A stretch of DNA of 35,833 nucleotides from Heterotrichella gracilis. Taxonomy: Eukaryota; Sar; Xanthophyceae; Tribonematales; Xanthonemataceae. Every line of letters starts with the position of its first letter. Positions within the stretch are counted from its first letter, which is position 1. The DNA lies in contig JAULBX010027208.1 in assembly GCA_032358255.1 (NCBI GenBank), positions 1-35,833 on the forward strand, written 5' to 3'. Of the stretch, positions 9,630-17,505 are shown piece after piece. Made by a program: the position numbers and the translations under genes. The notes beneath the pieces were generated by a model. It saw only the letters and a program-made list of their open reading frames with translations. It did no database searches and had not been told where the DNA came from.

Positions 9630-10622
9630 CTAATATATATTAACCTGAGTGGCGCCGTATCCATATTCTTTAAAAGAAGCATCCTGATAACTGATACCCG
9701 GTGTTTTTTTTAGGATGGAAGTGATCTCTTGTTTTAATCGTCCATTTCCAACCCCGTGAATAAAGGTTATTTTTTTCATGTTTTTTTCAATGGCTTCATC
9801 CAACTCCTTTTCAAATCGTTCTAATTGAATATTCAACATTTCAAAATTACTTAAACCATTGGTATTCTCAGTGAGCTCATTTATATGAAGATCAACCTCT
9901 TTCTCCAATGATTTTAAATAATCGCGGGAAGATTTTGAAACTTTTTCTTTGCTGCGAAACTCCTTAATGCTTTTTAATTTTTCAAGATCAATTAAATTTA
10001 ATTCCGGTTCTACTTTTTGAACAGTCAAAAAATCATCCTTTAATAAAAACCCATACACCGGGTATTTAAATTCTTCGTGTTTAATGGCTTTTGATTTTTG
10101 TAAACCTTGTGGACTTATATGAATGACCTCTGAAACCGGACTTTGTGCTTTGAAATAGGTGTTTTTGAACAAAAGACACTCAATTTTATGGTAGTTATAT
10201 TCCTTAAAGAATTGAAGCTTTACTTGTCGGAGCAACACTTTTTGATAAGGACCTACTTCACCGTGTTTGAGAGTTTGAAAATGTGCCTCATCTTTTATGG
10301 AATAGGAATAGATCAAATTAAATGAAGAGGCGTTAAATAAATGCAGTTTATAATCGTTAATAAGAGAAGGAAAATCATGATCGGGCTCCACTATAAAATA
10401 AATGGCATCGGTGAGGTGTGCATCAGGATCTAATTCTAAGTTTTCACTATCCTTGTTCACGATCATTTCGGTGTGAATGGGAACCAATTGATTGATTAGG
10501 AATGGAATTTCAAAACCATCCGGCATTTCAACAAAAACAGTGTCCTTATCCTTCATTCGGGAAACCGTGCCTTCTCCAACCTCATTTAAAAATCTTACTT
10601 TATCTCCTATTCTCAGTTTCAT
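9630..10622 (-). CDS. DUF2027 / Smr-domain protein
   Basis: 330 residues. The N-terminal ~50 residues form a small basic beta-rich segment (GDKVRFLNEVGEGTV) like the KOW/SH3-type start seen in this Bacteroidota family. The middle (~70-210) is the DUF2027 region. A helical linker leads to a C-terminal Smr domain (~235-330) with its two signatures, VDLHI (243-247) and HGVGNGRLK (289-297). Smr domains in MutS2 and related proteins act as nucleases on DNA or RNA. Here the canonical LDLHG is changed to VDLHI, so activity cannot be assumed. The start codon overlaps the stop of comEC by 4 bp (ATGA). Cytoplasmic; the specific role is unknown. Confidence 0.85.
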   Translation of the reverse strand: MKLRIGDKVRFLNEVGEGTVSRMKDKDTVFVEMPDGFEIPFLINQLVPIHTEMIVNKDSENLELDPDAHLTDAIYFIVEPDHDFPSLINDYKLHLFNASSFNLIYSYSIKDEAHFQTLKHGEVGPYQKVLLRQVKLQFFKEYNYHKIECLLFKNTYFKAQSPVSEVIHISPQGLQKSKAIKHEEFKYPVYGFLLKDDFLTVQKVEPELNLIDLEKLKSIKEFRSKEKVSKSSRDYLKSLEKEVDLHINELTENTNGLSNFEMLNIQLERFEKELDEAIEKNMKKITFIHGVGNGRLKQEITSILKKTPGISYQDASFKEYGYGATQVNIY

Positions 10623-12655
10623 GGTAATGACATTATAAATGCCCCGCTTAATTTGGTGTTATAAAAATCAATGCCAAAGTTACGACTTAATTTCTCAGTC
10701 GCCGCAGTCGTATACCTATTATTTGAACCATCTACCACGATCATTTTTAGTTTAGGAAAGGCTTTTAATTCTTTCTCTGATAAATGAAAATCAGATAACA
10801 GAATGAGATGACTTACTTCTTTAAAATCACCAATTGGCCAGGACCTGTTATCATGAAGGATCAGAATGGAACCCGAACTTGTATTGATAAAATTAAATAC
10901 GGAGGGTTGAATGCTGGGGTAATTAAAGGAAATCAAATGAGGCTTTACAGAAAAATTAAACTTACTTGTGTCGGACTGATAAATAAATACCGATTGTTTG
11001 TTTTTAAGTGAAATGGCGCTTTCTTTCTTTAATTGATAAACGTTGAGCAAATTTTTTTGTTTCGTTTTAAAAGAATCAAAAATTGAAAAACATTGCCAGA
11101 AGATGAGTACTAAAAAGCTAGTTTTAAGGTGTTTATAGGATTTAGATTCAATGAATAATGAAAGTAAAATAAGCAGACAAGTAAGAAATACAGCATCTGT
11201 TTTGGTGAAATGAATTTGATCAATGTATCCAATCTGTTTTTGATTAAAAAGCTGAATTAACCAGATGAGTCCGCTAACGAGATAATTAATTATAACCGCA
11301 ATTGGCTTAAGTTTTAAAAGGACAAACATAGCCAACATCAAAATGAGAAAGGTGGCAGGAACCACTACCAGGTTACAAAGAAAAAACCATATTGGAAACT
11401 GTTTAAAATAAAATAAGGTAATAGGAAGGGTGCTCAGAGTGGCCGCAAAAGAAATACACAGGCTCTGCCAAATATAATTTACCATTTTATGCTCAGGTTT
11501 CCATAGCGAAGCCATCTTGGGCTGAAAGTATAATAAGCCGAATACGGCAAGGTAACTGAGCAAAAAACCAATGTCTTCGATATAAAAAGGGTTAAAGACC
11601 AGTAAAATAAAAGCTGAAAAAAACAGAATATTGATCTGATTTTTTAAATGGTTTCTGAAAAAGAGGTTTCCGGCACCTAAAAGATTGAACATGATGACCG
11701 CTCTCAAAACCGGGGCTGAAAATCCGGTGATAAGCGCAAAAAACCACAAGAAGGAGGTAATTAATATAAAACGACTCAACTTGTATTTCCTCTTTTTGTC
11801 AACAAGATCCCCTAAAAAATTCAACACAATATAAATTAAACCGGTGTGCAAACCAGATACAGACAAGACGTGCAAGGTACCCGAATGAGCAAATGCATCC
11901 ATCACCGTCTTGTCAATTTCATCATCGTATCCGGTAATTAAGGCGGCACAAATGGCAAAAGCTTCGGGAGATAGCGCGGAATTTCTAAGTTGCGTCAGAA
12001 TAAATTCTTTGCAGTTTAAACCTAGTTTCCAAAGCCAATTAAGATGAACGGATCCATTTACTAATTGAAAGGAGTTGCTATCAACAAACAGTGTGTGATA
12101 GACTTGTTTCGATTGAAGGTAGTTTTTGTAATTAAATTCAAATGGATTATTTGGCGGTTCTATTTCCGAAAATCGTGATTGAATGAGAAGTAATTGACCG
12201 GACTTTATTTTTCTTGAAAGTTCTGACTTTTTAAAATAAGCCAAATATTGTCCGTTTACCTGCTCAAAAGTTGATTTATTTTTTAGTGCAACTATGGATA
12301 ATTGGCACTTAATAAATTTGTTCTTCTCAATCGGCAAGTCTGTAACAAGTCCTAAACTGGTATATACCGAATCGGTAACTAGCTGTTTTCCATAATAATT
12401 ATCACTGTTTCGCAGGTCTTTTAATTGAACCAGAAATACACCAAATAGCAAGAGAAACAGATCGGCACATAACATGAACAACCATTTAAAACGGCGTTTA
12501 CCGGCACCGTAAAACTGAAAGAACGTAAGAGCGATGAGCAATGGTAAAAAATAAAACCACTCATCGGTAATTAATTGTGTGTTAATAGAAAGGAATATTC
12601 CAATAACAAATGGTAGACTAATTCTAAAAAATGGAATAGAAGAAAACAGTTTCAA
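10619..12655 (-). CDS. comEC: ComEC/Rec2-family inner-membrane DNA uptake channel
   Basis: 678 residues, highly hydrophobic. Two or three N-terminal membrane helices (~12-78) precede an OB-like soluble domain (~90-205). The polytopic competence domain carries the hallmark HSGTLHVLSVSGLHTG (257-272) and many helices up to ~515. The C-terminal ~150 residues sit where other ComEC proteins have a metallo-beta-lactamase nuclease domain, but no HxHxDH motif is present, the equivalent stretch reading LLSDFHLSEKEL. The start appears to be TTG at 12653-12655: no upstream in-frame ATG was seen. It probably moves single-stranded DNA across the inner membrane in natural transformation. It heads the four-gene minus-strand cluster. 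Confidence 0.9.
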   Translation of the reverse strand: MKLFSSIPFFRISLPFVIGIFLSINTQLITDEWFYFLPLLIALTFFQFYGAGKRRFKWLFMLCADLFLLLFGVFLVQLKDLRNSDNYYGKQLVTDSVYTSLGLVTDLPIEKNKFIKCQLSIVALKNKSTFEQVNGQYLAYFKKSELSRKIKSGQLLLIQSRFSEIEPPNNPFEFNYKNYLQSKQVYHTLFVDSNSFQLVNGSVHLNWLWKLGLNCKEFILTQLRNSALSPEAFAICAALITGYDDEIDKTVMDAFAHSGTLHVLSVSGLHTGLIYIVLNFLGDLVDKKRKYKLSRFILITSFLWFFALITGFSAPVLRAVIMFNLLGAGNLFFRNHLKNQINILFFSAFILLVFNPFYIEDIGFLLSYLAVFGLLYFQPKMASLWKPEHKMVNYIWQSLCISFAATLSTLPITLFYFKQFPIWFFLCNLVVVPATFLILMLAMFVLLKLKPIAVIINYLVSGLIWLIQLFNQKQIGYIDQIHFTKTDAVFLTCLLILLSLFIESKSYKHLKTSFLVLIFWQCFSIFDSFKTKQKNLLNVYQLKKESAISLKNKQSVFIYQSDTSKFNFSVKPHLISFNYPSIQPSVFNFINTSSGSILILHDNRSWPIGDFKEVSHLILLSDFHLSEKELKAFPKLKMIVVDGSNNRYTTAATEKLSRNFGIDFYNTKLSGAFIMSLP

Positions 12656-12672
12656 ACGTTTGGGTTTTGATC

Positions 12673-12717
12673 TTTTAAAAATAAAAAAAATCCCGATCTA
12701 ATGAAAGACCGGGATTT
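12673..12717 (-). terminator. Rho-independent terminator after the second M43 protease
   Basis: On the minus strand, an AAATCCCG / CGGGATTT stem extended by a TCT/AGA pairing past one mismatch, followed by a long T tract (the A run at 12673-12690 on the plus strand). It lies 22 bp past the protease stop and upstream of comEC, so it separates the two minus-strand transcription units. Confidence 0.82.
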
Positions 12718-12738
12718 AAATTTTTGATTAATCTGAAC

Positions 12739-14934
12739 TTAGTTGATGATCAGTTTTGCCGACATCATAGCACCGTTATGAGAAAGGTTAACAAAATAAA
12801 CCCCTTTTGGCAAGGTATTGTTTTTATTGATGCTGATAGATTGTTCACCGGCTGAGTAATTTGTTTCAGGAGAAGAAAGAACTTCTCTGCCCATAATATC
12901 TAAAACAGTGATCTTAATCTTTGCAGGATCATTTAAACTAAAGCTTACATTCGTTTCTCCGTTACTTGGATTAGGGAATAAACCAAATTTAATGGCTGAA
13001 CTTAATTCATTAATTCCTGAGGCTGAGTAAAATCTCACTGCATCTATAAATAGATTATTTGCATAACCATTTGTTCCAACAGTGAACATAAAACGAACCA
13101 TCACACTGCTTGAATTGGTGAAGTTTGACCAAAAAGGTGAATTACTGATCTGGTATACTTTCCATTCTTCAGGGAAAGGAATAAATTCATCCGTAGAAAC
13201 ACCACCCGAACCATTCGCCATAGAAGAAGGAGTTGGAACCCAAATGTCTGTCCAGGTACCACCACAATCTTTAGAAGCTTGAACTCTAAACACATCATTT
13301 TGAGTAGAGCTATTTTGACGGTAAGCGTATGCGAATTCTAATACTTTGCCTTGATTATTGGCAATATCCATAATTGGCATTTGTAAAATATCTGTATTTC
13401 CGGGTGCACTTAAATTACGCTCCACGAAGAAAGAGGCTGATTGATCGTAAGCAGCTAATTCAGTTTGTTGCCAGGTGTTTACATCGTTGTTTACATTAAA
13501 CACCGACCAGTCGGTTGGAGTTCCGGGAAATTCAAAACTTTCAGAATAGGGTCCAATGATAGATGAAGCTCCATCAATCACGGTAACGTTGACACTTTTA
13601 GCATTGGAACCTTGTGGGTTTGATACCATTAAAGTAACAACCGAAGTGCCGATGTTAGGAAAATTGATAGCGGTTAATGATGCATTGGCATTAGCAACAA
13701 CTGCACCGTTATTACCGGTCCAGGTATACCCACTTACAGTTCCATTGTATGAGAGATCCTTAAAAGTTAAATTACCTCCGGCACAAATGGTATATGAACC
13801 ATTTGTTGAAATAAAATCAGCCTTTGGAGCACAAAGTCCGCTTCCATCAACATTGGTAAAGGCTAAATTAGAGAGAGCAGATAAATTGTTTCTACCGTTG
13901 GTTGAAGCAGCTAAGGTACTTCTCATGCGCGTGGTTTGACCGTTAGTGAAATTTCTGGCACAAGAGGAATAATCCATAAAATTGTTCACGTTTTGGTAGT
14001 AGTTGGCCGAATTAGTAGGATTAGGAGAGGTACAGGTATAAGCCGTGTTTGTGGATGAGGCCGGACAATTAGAAAAATTTCCTTTTGTGTCGGGTGTATC
14101 GCCTATTCCATCACCACCAAAAGTTGATCCACAAGTTACACCTGGATTATTGGTGCTTCCAAATGTGTGCGCAAGATCTAACCAATGTCCTATTTCATGT
14201 GATAAATTACGTGCATCGGGAATACCACCTTGTGAACCGGATAAAAAATCGCCGTCATAAACAATGGCATCATGCGGATTACCGGTTCCCCAGGTTCCCG
14301 GTCTGTAGGTATATCCCACAATAACGCCACCACCGGTAACTGTACCTTGAGGGACAATAGAAGTCACTACGTAAATATTTAAATATTTTGTCGGATCCCA
14401 AGTGTATGGCCAATAAGCATTGCTACTAGCAGCGCTTCCTTGATTCCAGGTAGTTTTTGTATCGAAGTGACGTACTACCCCATTGATACAATTTCCCTGA
14501 GGGTCTTTTTTTGCCAACATGAATTTTATATCCGAATTGATATATAATGATTTGAAAGGAGCGAAGATCAAATTGGTATCTGAACCATTTCTTGAATAGT
14601 CACTATTAACCTGAGCGAGAGCGGCATTGCAAACTGCATCAGTCACTCCCAGGTTTTGATTGGCGTTGTCGTACAAAATATGAAAGACAACCGGTACAGT
14701 GTATTCAAAAGCAGCAGCGGCAGATTTAGATGAAGATCCGCTTTGTTCTAACTGTAATTGTAAGTCGTTCACTTGTTTAAGGTGTGCATCGTACGAACGC
14801 TTTGCTTCAGGATCAGAGGCAAAACGCTGTTCCATGGCCTGATCTGTATAACATGGTATTTTAGTTGTTTGAGCAAAATTTAGTAAGGGAAATAAACCTA
14901 ATAAAACTGCAAATTGAGAGGCTGTTTTTTTCAT
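12739..14934 (-). CDS. Secreted M43 (pappalysin-like) metalloprotease with type A T9SS sorting domain
   Basis: 731 residues. Signal peptide ~1-21 (ends NFAQ), then a pro-region to about residue 75. The catalytic domain (~76-360) carries HEIGHWLDLAH (14167-14199), in which the usual metzincin Gly is Asp, and a Met-turn candidate NNFMDYSSC. A PKD-like segment (~375-460) is followed by a jelly-roll/MAM-like region (~465-640, ESFEFPGTPTDW ... LFIDAVRFY). The last ~80 residues (FGLFPNPSNGETNVSF ... KGVYFVNLS) are a T9SS type A sorting domain. It should be exported across the outer membrane and act on extracellular protein. The gene starts 17 bp after the SPFH gene and ends at a strong terminator, so the two are probably co-transcribed. 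It is a paralogue of the protease at the left edge of the window. Confidence 0.93.
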   Translation of the reverse strand: MKKTASQFAVLLGLFPLLNFAQTTKIPCYTDQAMEQRFASDPEAKRSYDAHLKQVNDLQLQLEQSGSSSKSAAAAFEYTVPVVFHILYDNANQNLGVTDAVCNAALAQVNSDYSRNGSDTNLIFAPFKSLYINSDIKFMLAKKDPQGNCINGVVRHFDTKTTWNQGSAASSNAYWPYTWDPTKYLNIYVVTSIVPQGTVTGGGVIVGYTYRPGTWGTGNPHDAIVYDGDFLSGSQGGIPDARNLSHEIGHWLDLAHTFGSTNNPGVTCGSTFGGDGIGDTPDTKGNFSNCPASSTNTAYTCTSPNPTNSANYYQNVNNFMDYSSCARNFTNGQTTRMRSTLAASTNGRNNLSALSNLAFTNVDGSGLCAPKADFISTNGSYTICAGGNLTFKDLSYNGTVSGYTWTGNNGAVVANANASLTAINFPNIGTSVVTLMVSNPQGSNAKSVNVTVIDGASSIIGPYSESFEFPGTPTDWSVFNVNNDVNTWQQTELAAYDQSASFFVERNLSAPGNTDILQMPIMDIANNQGKVLEFAYAYRQNSSTQNDVFRVQASKDCGGTWTDIWVPTPSSMANGSGGVSTDEFIPFPEEWKVYQISNSPFWSNFTNSSSVMVRFMFTVGTNGYANNLFIDAVRFYSASGINELSSAIKFGLFPNPSNGETNVSFSLNDPAKIKITVLDIMGREVLSSPETNYSAGEQSISINKNNTLPKGVYFVNLSHNGAMMSAKLIIN

Positions 14935-14951
14935 TGTATGTGTGTTAGCTG

Positions 14952-15881
14952 TTATTTTTTGTTTTGATTAATTTGATTTAAAGCCATCATGTCTTTCATG
15001 GTCTTTTGCATACCATCTACACTACCATCTAAAAAGATGACGTTTCCTTTTCCTTCTTGAGCAAAATTCTTCACGGCTTCTGTCCACATGCTGAATAGAA
15101 TTAAGGAAGCATCTAAATTGGCTTCTTCCATTTCACGGGCAGCACCGGCCATACCTTTTGCCACTTCTTGTCTGAATAAGGCAATTCCCTGACCTTTTAA
15201 CTGAGAGGCATCTTTTTCTGCCTGGGCTGATATCTTAATAAAGTTACCTTCCGCTTCAGCCGCTTTGGTGCGGGTGATCAATAAAGCTTGTCCTTCGTTC
15301 TCAGCAGCTGATTTTAAGTTATTACTGGCTACTACCTTCGCCATGGAGCGCATCACTTCTTCATCAAAGGTGATATCGTTTAACTGCAGATCTATTAAAT
15401 GATAACCCCAATCTTCAAGGGTGCGATCCAACTGATCTTTTACTGCTTCAACTATATCTCTTCTTAAGATAAGGACTTCCGATTGTTTTTTAGTAGCCAC
15501 AAAGGCACGAACCGAACCTTCTACGGAGCGCACGAGTGCCTGCATAAAATTACGTTCGTCTATAAATTTAAAGGCTACATTTTTAATGGTTTCTTCATCG
15601 CTGTTAATCACAGAATACAATAACATGGCGGTAAAGTTCACGTTCGCCTGATCGATGGTAACCGCTTGAAAACCAAGTTCTGAACTTCTGTTTTGAACAG
15701 AAATTTTTTTGAATACTTTTTCAATGAAGGGAATCTTAAAATTTAAACCCGGTCGAAGTATTCTTCTGAACTTACCAAAAATGGTGGTAATGGCAATGGT
15801 GCCTTGTTGCACCGTGACAAAGGATAGCAAAATGGTCAGAACCACGAAGACTAAAACAATTATTATTTCCATTGAAAGCAT
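14952..15881 (-). CDS. SPFH/Band 7 (stomatin-like) membrane protein
   Basis: 309 residues with one N-terminal membrane helix (~4-24), an SPFH domain (~25-190, starting VQQGTIAITTIFGKFRRILRPGLNFKIPF) and an Ala/Glu-rich helical tail (~190-270), the layout of bacterial stomatin/slipin proteins such as QmcA. These form ring-like assemblies in membrane microdomains and often modulate membrane proteases. No NfeD-type partner is next to it; instead the M43 protease gene follows by 17 bp. Two starts are possible, ATG 15881 or ATG 15872 (MEIIIVL); the sequence does not decide. A good minus-strand promoter (TTTG, 20 bases, TATCTTTA) lies immediately upstream, overlapping the promoter of the divergent TPR gene. 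Confidence 0.9.
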   Translation of the reverse strand: MLSMEIIIVLVFVVLTILLSFVTVQQGTIAITTIFGKFRRILRPGLNFKIPFIEKVFKKISVQNRSSELGFQAVTIDQANVNFTAMLLYSVINSDEETIKNVAFKFIDERNFMQALVRSVEGSVRAFVATKKQSEVLILRRDIVEAVKDQLDRTLEDWGYHLIDLQLNDITFDEEVMRSMAKVVASNNLKSAAENEGQALLITRTKAAEAEGNFIKISAQAEKDASQLKGQGIALFRQEVAKGMAGAAREMEEANLDASLILFSMWTEAVKNFAQEGKGNVIFLDGSVDGMQKTMKDMMALNQINQNKK

Positions 15882-15888
15882 AAGGCAC

Positions 15889-15896
15889 TATATTTG
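15889..15896 (+). promoter_or_regulatory. Bacteroidota -7 box (TATATTTG) for the TPR gene
   Basis: An exact TAnnTTTG match 57 bases before ATG 15954. Transcription would start around 15900-15903, so the in-frame ATG at 15894 would be largely untranscribed and cannot be the start. The nearest TTG (15872-15874) is too close for a good -33 element. Confidence 0.5.
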
Positions 15897-15898
15897 TA

Positions 15899-15930
15899 TA
15901 AAGATAGCAATTTAGCGCTTTTTTTCCAAA
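15899..15930 (-). promoter_or_regulatory. Promoter for the SPFH-M43 transcription unit
   Basis: On the minus strand, TTTG (15927-15930) is followed after 20 bases by TATCTTTA (15899-15906), one mismatch from the TAnnTTTG consensus with ideal spacing. The predicted start site is near 15894, giving a leader of about 13-22 bases depending on the start codon. Confidence 0.5.
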
Positions 15931-15953
15931 GAGCAATTAGAGATTATAGACAT

Positions 15954-17024
15954 ATGTACAAATGGTTTTGTTTTTGTTTTATCTGGTTTTTGGCTCTGGC
16001 TTCGCTCGCTCAAAAAAAGGCTAAAGATTCACTTAACACAGAACTGAATCTTTACTCAGAAGCCTTGGTATGTATAGATTCCGGGCAATATAACCAGGCT
16101 ATTCCACTTTTAAAAAAGGCAATCAAAATAAAGCCCGATTATTGGGAAGCTTACAATAAAATGGGCTTATCTAGAATTAAGTTAAAAGATTATAAGGAAG
16201 CGAAAAAGGACCTGGAGAAAGCAGAAAAAATTGCACCCTTAAATTATGAATCCTTAAAGTTAAAGGGAATTAATTTTTTCTACCTGGAGCAGTTTAATGA
16301 TGCCAAATATTATTTAGATACGGCCGCGTTTTATGAGAATGATGAAAAGCTGGATGATGCTGAATTGTATTTTTACAGAGCCAGGTTAATGTTTAAAGGT
16401 AAGACCTATAAAAAAGCCTTGGAAACCTGTGAAGCAGGATTAGAGCTGAATCCAAGATATATTGCCTTATACCAGTTAAAGGGGGAAATTCGTTTTGAAA
16501 AAAAGGAGTATAACTATGCCATTAAAGAATTAACTGAGGCGATCAAGTTAATGTCAGAAACCAACAAGGATTATGCGGCTTACAAACTCAGGGCGAAATC
16601 TAAATTTGAGGTGGGTGATTTTAAAGGGGCTATTACCGATTGGAATGTTTACATAGACGGCATACCGGATGAGGAGGAAGCTCTGATATCGAGAGGTGCG
16701 GCTAAGATCAATATGAATGATAATTCGGGAGCCATTTCTGATCTGGATGCTGCCATAAAATTAAATTCAAAAAACGCGGTCAGTTATTGTTACCGTGGAG
16801 TGGCAAAGGGAGGAAACAGACAGTATGTGGAGGCCTTGAAAGACCTGGATTATGCCATTAAATTAAAATTTGATTATTCAACGGCTTATGTAAATAGGGC
16901 GGCTATAAAAATGGCGAGTAAAGATAAACGTGGTGCCTGCGAAGATTTGGGCAAAGCTGACGGCTTAGGAAACGAGATGGCTGTAAAGTTGTACGATCAG
17001 TATTGCAAAGACATGTCGAGGTAA
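15954..17024 (+). CDS. Secreted or periplasmic TPR-repeat protein
   Basis: 356 residues from ATG 15954, chosen because it gives a clean signal peptide (MYKWFCFCFIWFLALASLAQ) and lies downstream of the -7 box; an upstream in-frame ATG at 15894 adds 20 unlikely residues. The mature part consists almost wholly of tetratricopeptide repeats, about eight, for example QYNQAIPLLKKAIKIKPDYW and DYKEAKKDLEKAEKIAPLNY. It ends in the GACEDLGKAD ... YC motif common to Bacteroidota TPR proteins. No lipobox cysteine is present. TPRs bind proteins, so a scaffold role in the periplasm is likely; the partner is unknown. The gene is divergent from the SPFH gene and convergent on apaG with a 22-bp gap. Confidence 0.85.
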   Translation: MYKWFCFCFIWFLALASLAQKKAKDSLNTELNLYSEALVCIDSGQYNQAIPLLKKAIKIKPDYWEAYNKMGLSRIKLKDYKEAKKDLEKAEKIAPLNYESLKLKGINFFYLEQFNDAKYYLDTAAFYENDEKLDDAELYFYRARLMFKGKTYKKALETCEAGLELNPRYIALYQLKGEIRFEKKEYNYAIKELTEAIKLMSETNKDYAAYKLRAKSKFEVGDFKGAITDWNVYIDGIPDEEEALISRGAAKINMNDNSGAISDLDAAIKLNSKNAVSYCYRGVAKGGNRQYVEALKDLDYAIKLKFDYSTAYVNRAAIKMASKDKRGACEDLGKADGLGNEMAVKLYDQYCKDMSR

Positions 17025-17046
17025 GATACCTATGATAAAAGAAGCA

Positions 17047-17433
17047 CTAATTCATTTTTGAAGGAACGATGAGATCAAATTTAGGGATCTCGACGTTAAA
17101 TTCTTGACCATTAGCCAATTTAATAAGAGTATAAAAGCCTTTCATATAGCCCATTTCACTGCTTAAATTACAACCACTGTTGTATTCAAATTTCTGTCCT
17201 GGTTCTAAAACAGGCGTCTCGCCCACTACTCCATCACCTTCAACCAATCGTTTATCGCCGTTACTATCAAAAATATCCCAATGACGTTTTAGTAACTGAA
17301 CCGTTTCATCACTTTTATTTCGAATGCTGATAAAATAAACAAAAAAATAATGGTTCTCTTTTGGCATGCTGTGCTGAGGCCAGTACTTTACCTCTACAGA
17401 GATTTCAATATTATGTGTGCTAATTTTAACCAT
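17047..17433 (-). CDS. apaG: ApaG-family protein
   Basis: 128 residues from ATG 17433, the usual ApaG length of 125-128. A GTG four codons upstream is also in frame but gives an untypical N-terminus. The sequence shows the ApaG/FN3-like fold markers: V-x-YWPQHS near the start, YFFVYFISIRN, RHWDIFDSNG, VEGDGVVGETPVLEPG and the GYMKGFYTL block. The family is linked in enterobacteria to Co/Mg resistance and Ap4A metabolism, but its biochemical role is not settled. It follows the phosphatase gene by about 70 bp on the same strand. The family call is confident. Confidence 0.93.
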   Translation of the reverse strand: MVKISTHNIEISVEVKYWPQHSMPKENHYFFVYFISIRNKSDETVQLLKRHWDIFDSNGDKRLVEGDGVVGETPVLEPGQKFEYNSGCNLSSEMGYMKGFYTLIKLANGQEFNVEIPKFDLIVPSKMN

Positions 17434-17465
17434 GATTACGAACACTAAATTAAATCCTTTGAATG

Positions 17466-17489
17466 AAAAAAGCTAATGATTAGTTTTTT
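17466..17489 (-). terminator. Possible weak AT-rich terminator between the phosphatase gene and apaG
   Basis: CTAA / TTAG with a 3-base loop, flanked after one mismatch by an A6 / T6 pairing and a T run on both strands. The stem is almost all A-T, so termination would be partial at best. Confidence 0.3.
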
Positions 17490-17505
17490 TAACAATTAAA
17501 AGCAA

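Noticed and set aside
10619..12655. ComEC considered truncated because the nuclease motif is missing
   Set aside because: The chain continues to full length for Bacteroidota members (~680 residues); the domain is present but lacks the metal residues.
13556..13939. A 127-codon frame opposite the second M43 protease
   Set aside because: Antisense to a gene with firm domains; composition follows from the coding strand.
15894..15953. N-terminal extension of the TPR protein from ATG 15894
   Set aside because: It overlaps the predicted -7 box, so most of it would not be transcribed, and it hides the signal peptide.
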